NCBI RefSeq assembly: GCF_905147365.1
Contig: NC_056412.1
Location: forward strand, 18,902,001 to 18,966,000
Source: Aricia agestis
Taxonomy: Eukaryota; Arthropoda; Insecta; Lepidoptera; Lycaenidae
Direction: 5' to 3'
Length of the DNA: 64,000 nucleotides
Part shown: positions 59,004-64,000 of the stretch, piece after piece
Position numbering within the stretch: the stretch's first letter is position 1
How the letters are laid out: each line of letters begins with the position of its first letter
Translations under genes and position numbers: made by a program
Notes under the pieces: model-generated
The model's database searches: none
Told to the model about the DNA's origin: nothing
The model's input: the letters and a program-made list of their open reading frames with translations, nothing else

Positions 59004-60276
59004 AATAGGTACTTCACTACAAACTTGATCTTTAAAACTACGCAAAGTTTTTAATGAGATAGATGTACAGTCTGTTACAACTTACAGTACCGTTCCAACC
59101 TTTGCCGCAAGCATCCACGACCGACAAAATGCAACTTTATGATATAAGCTATAGGTTTCATTTTGCCCTACACCACTACAAAGCAGCGTCGCGGTGGAAT
59201 GGGTCGCTAGGCCAATGTCGGTATAAAATAAAGCCTTTCGTGGGTCGTGGTAGCTTGCGGCAACCGTTATCTATTGAACAGCTGCGTTAATAGGTCAAAA
59301 TCAATTTGTCTGTCTGTTATCTCATCATAATTCATAGTACTTATACAGCAGTGTCGATTTCGATGGAGTTAGATATTTGGAGTCCCGGGAAAAGCATAGG
59401 TTTTCAAAGCGTTTCAATCAGCCCTTTGCCGAAAAATTTCTTCATTAAAATTGCTTTCAAATCAGGTTTATTTAAAATTTAGTTTCTAGAATCTAAATGC
59501 TAAACTTACTGGCTATTTTACTTCTGGTGAACGACAGTTTTAAACCTATTTTCCACAAGATGGAAAACTCAGTCCGTCACTTTACTCACTGTGTTTGAGT
59601 TTTATCACAATATATCTTCTATACGGTAGATCATCTTTGAATCTAGTTCAAGCTTGAAAACAGCGCACGCAATTCCATGATAATATTAGCACGATTTTAG
59701 ACGTTAAAATTATTACAGTAGACCATTGCCATACTACACATACCTAATAAGGCGCACGCACACCTTAGAGTAATTTGAAGTAACTTTAAGTACCTAGATT
59801 ATAAAGAGACAAAGCTACAAATGAAAACTTTCATCGAACGGGTGGAGTCATGTCACACAATCCGGCCTAGAAACTTTGATGATGCGATCCCGGAATGTGC
59901 GCTGTGTTGGTCCTTTACATAGCAAAACAATATAATATCGCGCGCTTAAAACTTAATGCATTTTATGAATATTTTCATTTCAAGGACACGGCCACAGGCT
60001 AAGTTCATGTACTGTCTTTTATTTATATTGTAACCATCGTCGGCTATGATCAGTTGTTTGCTTAAGTTTAGCTCGCCTTCCTTAAACATTTGGACTAGGA
60101 ATTTGCAATGGCTAAATAAAGAGGACAGTTGGTCTTACTTCCGTTTCTGTCAATAAGATGACATTACTCAGTTGTATAATACAATCCGCTCTTGCTAATA
60201 AGATTATGCTCAAGAATCTCGAGCACAATCTTAAGTCAAGATCATTCATAGGTTGGTTGTAGTAGGATAGTTTCTT
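59004..60276. other. intergenic sequence
   Basis: No gene, RNA or strong repeat recognised; the 75-codon open frame at 59063-59290 lacks any recognisable motif. Confidence 0.4.
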
Positions 60277-60438
60277 ACGGCCGTTCCCAATATTTGATCT
60301 ATCTCTGGTTTTGCCCTACTAGAGATAGGAATAGCTCACAATTGACATAAAATATATGTCTCTAATGTCTAATCTGAGCTATTCCTATCTCTAGTAGGGC
60401 AAAACCAGAGATAGATCAAATATTGGGAACGGCCGTTA
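60277..60438. repeat. near-perfect 160-bp palindrome
   Basis: Arms of about 62 bp from ACGGCCGTTCCCAATATTTG pair with only a base or two different, around an AT-rich centre of about 35 bp. Confidence 0.85.
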
Positions 60439-61234
60439 ATCGTACTATAAGTACCTACCTATAGTCGGCTGCTGTCATACTGTTGATAGGCCGTTTCTTG
60501 GGTGAGGTCCAACCTTGACTTTAGTGCTACACAGTACCCGGTCTTAATATTAAACGTAAAATCCTGCAGGAATCGTTTTTTTCGATCAAATATATTTTTG
60601 AATAATCTTTAGAACGTATAGAATGGATTAATGTTGGGTTGTCTTGTCAAAAGTAGCCGCAAGTACCTCTAATTAAGTTTAATGTTCATGAGATAAATGC
60701 ATAATTTGTATGAATATTTTTTTCAGTACATTTTACATAATTTGAAAGAAAATGACGAGACAAAATAAGGTATAAATGGATGCCAGCTCTAAGTCGGCCG
60801 GAACCTAGGGTTGCCAGCCCGTAAACAGACATAGTTCATCATCAAAATTGAAGCATCGATTTTTTTAATAATTTTGATACAAAATTAAAGTTTTATGCAT
60901 TTTGTGCATGAATATCCATGGTTGCCAGTTGCACGATAGCCGCAAACTGGGGTTGCCATCACTTTTGTTTAAGACAAATGTTCAGGCCTACAATTATTAT
61001 GCCTGGGAGAATTTGAGGACGTCGAGAACCCGCAAGATTGCAATTACGCTGTAAATAAAAAACGCCTGTTAAATAAATTAACAGGCGTTTTTTTTATGCT
61101 TTATGTCCTGTCATTCCTCAATGTCATTACTTCTTAGTTCTTATTTTTCTATTGAATACACGCAAGTTTGTATTACGGGCTTTCATTTTGCTCAATTAGA
61201 GGTACTTGCGGCTACTTTTAACAAGGCAACCCAA

Positions 61235-63485
61235 TGTATAACGTATTTATGGTCTATGTATTATGACAAGCCCTGACATTATTGTATTAGAAATATGGTA
61301 TGAAAGTACCTATGTAGAGTTTTGAGGTGAATATAAGATATTATACAGTCCACGGTGTTTTCTTCATGGTCTTCGAGCAGCCGGATATAACAAAAGAGCC
61401 AGCGTATTATGTGGATAAGCAGTTAAGTAAATAGATTTATTTAAGAGATGAGTATTGAAATACGAGAAAATTTATAGCGGTTTCCTTGGCGACATATAAA
61501 CAAGAGCCCATAATTTGGAAATATATTTTATCTTTGATTTTTCTTTACTGTTATTATTTGCAAGAATGGAAGGTTTAATGAGAGTGCAGAAACATTTACG
61601 AGTCCAAATGTTGAACGAGTATACAAAGTTTCAAAACATAACTCATAATGGCAAAATATCTCAATCTTATATAGAGGTGAGACTAGAGAGCTTAGAGAAT
61701 ACTTGGAAAAGATTCGAATCTAACCATTTTAAGCTGCTGACAATGGAGGAATTGCAAGAAGAATGTAGCTATTTAGTAGATAATATTTTTGAAGAAGGAA
61801 AGGAAGTTTTCTTGGAATACAAGGGAAAGTTGAGGGAATACCGGATGGATCATAGCTTGAATGGGCAAAAATCAGTAACGTTGCCAGAAATAACCATACC
61901 GATTTTCTCTGGACATTACGATGAATGGCCGTCATTCCACGACTTGTTTGAGACAGTTATACATAGAAATTCAAATTTAGCTAACGTAGAAAAACTGTAT
62001 TATCTGAAGGCCCACATTAAAGGAGATCCAGAGCAGCTGCTTAGACATGTACCAATTACTGCAGAGAATTATGAGAAGTGTTGGGAATTGATTAATAGAA
62101 GATACAGTAATAGGCGATATATAGCTAACAACATATTAATACGCTTATTTGATCAGGAAAATATAACTGTGGAGAGAAGCAGTGAATTAAAAAGACTTCT
62201 AGATACAACTAATGAGTGTTTAAGTGCCTTGTCGAATTTAGGTTTTGATGTTTCGACTTGGGACATATTAATGAATCATATTGTCACTCAAAAACTAGAC
62301 CAAGGTTCTAAAAGGGAATGGGAACAGAACATTAGTCATAACATAGAAAGCTTACCTTCTTATACGGAACTAACAAAATTCTTAGAAGCTAAATTTAGAA
62401 CATTAGAAATTTTAGAATTGGAAAAGAGAGAGACAAAACAAGAACCAAATGTCGACAAACGGCCAAGATTAGAGCTGATAGAGAGTGGGCCAAGATTGAA
62501 GCCGGTACATAGAGCACAAGTTTTCCATGTTGTTGCTGCAACGTGTGGATATTGTAAGGAGGGTCACAAGATGAAGAAGAGTGTCAAAAGTTTCGACAAA
62601 TGGAAATGAGTAGTAGGTTAGATTTTGTTAATAGCAATAGATTATGTTTTAATTGTTTAGGGTCATACCATAGGGCATCTAGGTGTAAGCGATCCAATGG
62701 TTGTCAATGTTGCCATAGGCGGCATCACACGTTATTGCACGCAGAAAAGCAACATGGTAGTTCACGAGGGTTGAATTGTACGAGAAAGCAGTGTGATGTA
62801 GCCTTTAATAAAACTGTATGTTATGACAAGGAAACATCGGTCAGAAGCAGGTCAGCAAATTTAGTGGACGATTATAATAGTATTCGTTATAATATTAGAG
62901 GTGATCCGTTCGCAAACAATTAAGGTTGCGGGAAATAAAAGATAGGGTTATTTAATGTTGTGAACAGAGTAGTTTTCGAAACGTAGTGTAAGTGTTAAAT
63001 GCGAGTGTAAGTGTTCTTTAATTGAAAGTCTACTTAGTTTTGGAAAAATATGTTATTGAGGTTTTTTTTCTATACTACCTATTGATTGTAGTGTTAGCTA
63101 ATAAAGGTAACTTAACGTAACAAGGTATCTATTGAGTTTGTTTTATGTGTCGTAGTTTTAAATGAGGATGCTATTTTGCTTTAAAGTTATGTACGGTAGG
63201 GCTAGAGTAGTTATTATTGTGAATTGTAGTAATTTTATGATGTAAGACTTTCTAATAGGCAGGTATAATTATGTTTGTTTTGGTATAAAGAGATTATATT
63301 TGTGACGATTTAATGTACAGTTATGAATATATTAACTAATATATTCATGGGGGGGAGTGTATAACGTATTTATGGTCTATGTATTATGACAAGCCCTGAC
63401 ATTATTGTATTAGAAATATGGTATGAAAGTATGTAGAGTTTTGAGGTGAATATAAGATATTATACAGTCCACGGTGTTTTCTTCA
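61235..63485 (+). mobile_element. BEL/Pao-type LTR element without pol
   Basis: Short LTRs 61235-61366 (132 bp) and 63358-63485 (128 bp) start TGTATAACG and end TTCTTCA, differing mainly by a 4-bp gap. The target duplication is CCCAA (61230-61234, 63486-63490). A G-rich polypurine tract (63349-63357) directly precedes the 3' LTR. Only a gag region is present; between 62924 and 63348 the sequence is AT-rich and non-coding, so reverse transcriptase, protease and integrase are missing. Confidence 0.85.
61566..62923 (+). pseudogene. BEL/Pao gag (DUF1759-type) with a frameshift
   Basis: First frame 61566-62609, from ATG 61566 (about 347 aa): N-terminal helical segment, then the DUF1759 pattern (LPEITIPIFSGHYDEWPSF, YLKAHIKGDPEQLL, CWELINRRYSN). 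It continues into the first zinc-knuckle part (CGYCKEGH). At about 62570-62585 the homology moves to another frame, which is open from upstream to 62923 and carries CFNCLGSYHRASRC and CCHRRHHTLLH, the usual next knuckles of this family. A single-base change explains the shift. After that the frame ends early, where protease should begin. The product could still be a truncated gag; no enzymes follow. Confidence 0.75.
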
Positions 63486-63490
63486 CCCAA

Positions 63491-64000
63491 CATTAATCCA
63501 TTCTATACGTTCTAAAGATTATTTAAAAATATATATATTTTTTTTTTTTCATAATCATTTATTTATTGCGAATTTAGGTTACATAGATGTTAAATTACAG
63601 TAATTGAGTACCTCTAAATCCCGCCAGAGCATGCAATATTACATCATTCCTACATAATATCAACTTACTGGACATAATTATACAAGTTTTATTTAATAAA
63701 CATTAATTATAATATTGATATTAAAACCAATATTATTTAAAAAATACAAACATGATTTTTAGAATTAGTACATTAAAATATTTGCATACGCTAATAAAAC
63801 AAACAAATCAGTAATAGAAATACAATTCATTAAACAGTATAAATTCATTAAAATAGCAATGTGGACTAAAACATTAATTCATTTGATTTAATAAAATATA
63901 ATACTAAATTGGATTAATATAAAATTGTATATAAGTATATAAAATTTATGTAAATACAAATAATAATTTCAATAAAATAATTTAAAGAATTAGTACATTA
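63491..64000. other. AT-rich end of window, LINE-like 3' fragment
   Basis: The foldback arm continues to 63530, followed by poly-T (63538-63550) and sequence resembling the reverse strand of a LINE 3' end (CATTTATTTATTGCG...). The last 450 bp are strongly AT-rich with no gene. Confidence 0.35.

Larger units (their letters stand above)
60590..63530. repeat. older foldback element split by the BEL/Pao-type insertion
   Basis: The left arm 60590-60675 pairs with a right arm now in two pieces, 61194-61234 and 63486-63530 (for example GAATGGATTAATGTTGGGTT versus CCCAACATTAATCCATTC). The break lies exactly at the target duplication of the LTR element. Confidence 0.85.

Noticed and set aside
61050..61095. 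Hairpin plus T-run resembling a bacterial terminator
   Set aside because: Eukaryotic AT-rich context without an adjacent gene; likely a small inverted repeat.

Overview
This is a eukaryotic, intron-rich, AT-rich nuclear window, almost certainly from a moth or butterfly. The dispersed repeats are of lepidopteran type: TCTG-microsatellite elements, copies carrying the GCCCGCGACTTCGTCCGCG end, tRNA-derived SINE-like pieces and many short foldback elements.

Host genes. (1) On the + strand, positions 124-4274 hold the last six exons of a coiled-coil protein gene whose 5' end lies outside the window. (2) On the - strand, positions 45270 down to 6625 hold a complete gene that I rebuilt as 18 exons with consistent splice phases (3,777 nt, 1,258 codons plus stop). 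It is recognisable as Gemin5 (rigor mortis in flies), the WD-repeat snRNA-binding subunit of the SMN complex. The two genes converge.

The main find is a 25.4 kb Polinton/Maverick at 9195-34622, lying inside the last large intron of Gemin5, between a 77-nt exon at 35346-35422 and the exon at 7399-7531. It has a 6-bp target duplication (TGTATC), inverted terminal repeats starting AGTAGG, and a 29-bp palindrome at each tip. It carries a nearly complete virus-like gene set. On the + strand these are packaging ATPase, a DUF8207-like protein, a fibre-like protein, integrase with chromodomain, PLA2-like protein, adenain-type protease, minor capsid, a 48-aa basic peptide, major capsid and a conserved 162-aa protein. 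On the - strand are an uncharacterised 154-aa protein, an 1172-aa protein-primed DNA polymerase B and a spliced basic/serine-rich gene. Five junctions in the + block are stop/start overlaps, mostly ATGA.

The Polinton is itself a landing site. A tandemly duplicated 524-bp repeat unit in its right part was hit by a 6.04 kb Gypsy-type LTR retrotransposon (26161-32200) with LTRs identical by eye and an intact gag-pol. Subtracting it leaves about 19.4 kb, a normal Polinton size. A Helitron-like repeat and several hairpin elements fill the rest of the right part.

From 45.3 to 64 kb I recognise no host gene. This part holds repeats, LINE 3' fragments, three copies of a palindromic MITE, a near-perfect 160-bp palindrome at 60.3 kb, and a 2.25 kb BEL/Pao-type element (61235-63485) without pol and with a frameshift in gag, inserted into one arm of an older foldback element.
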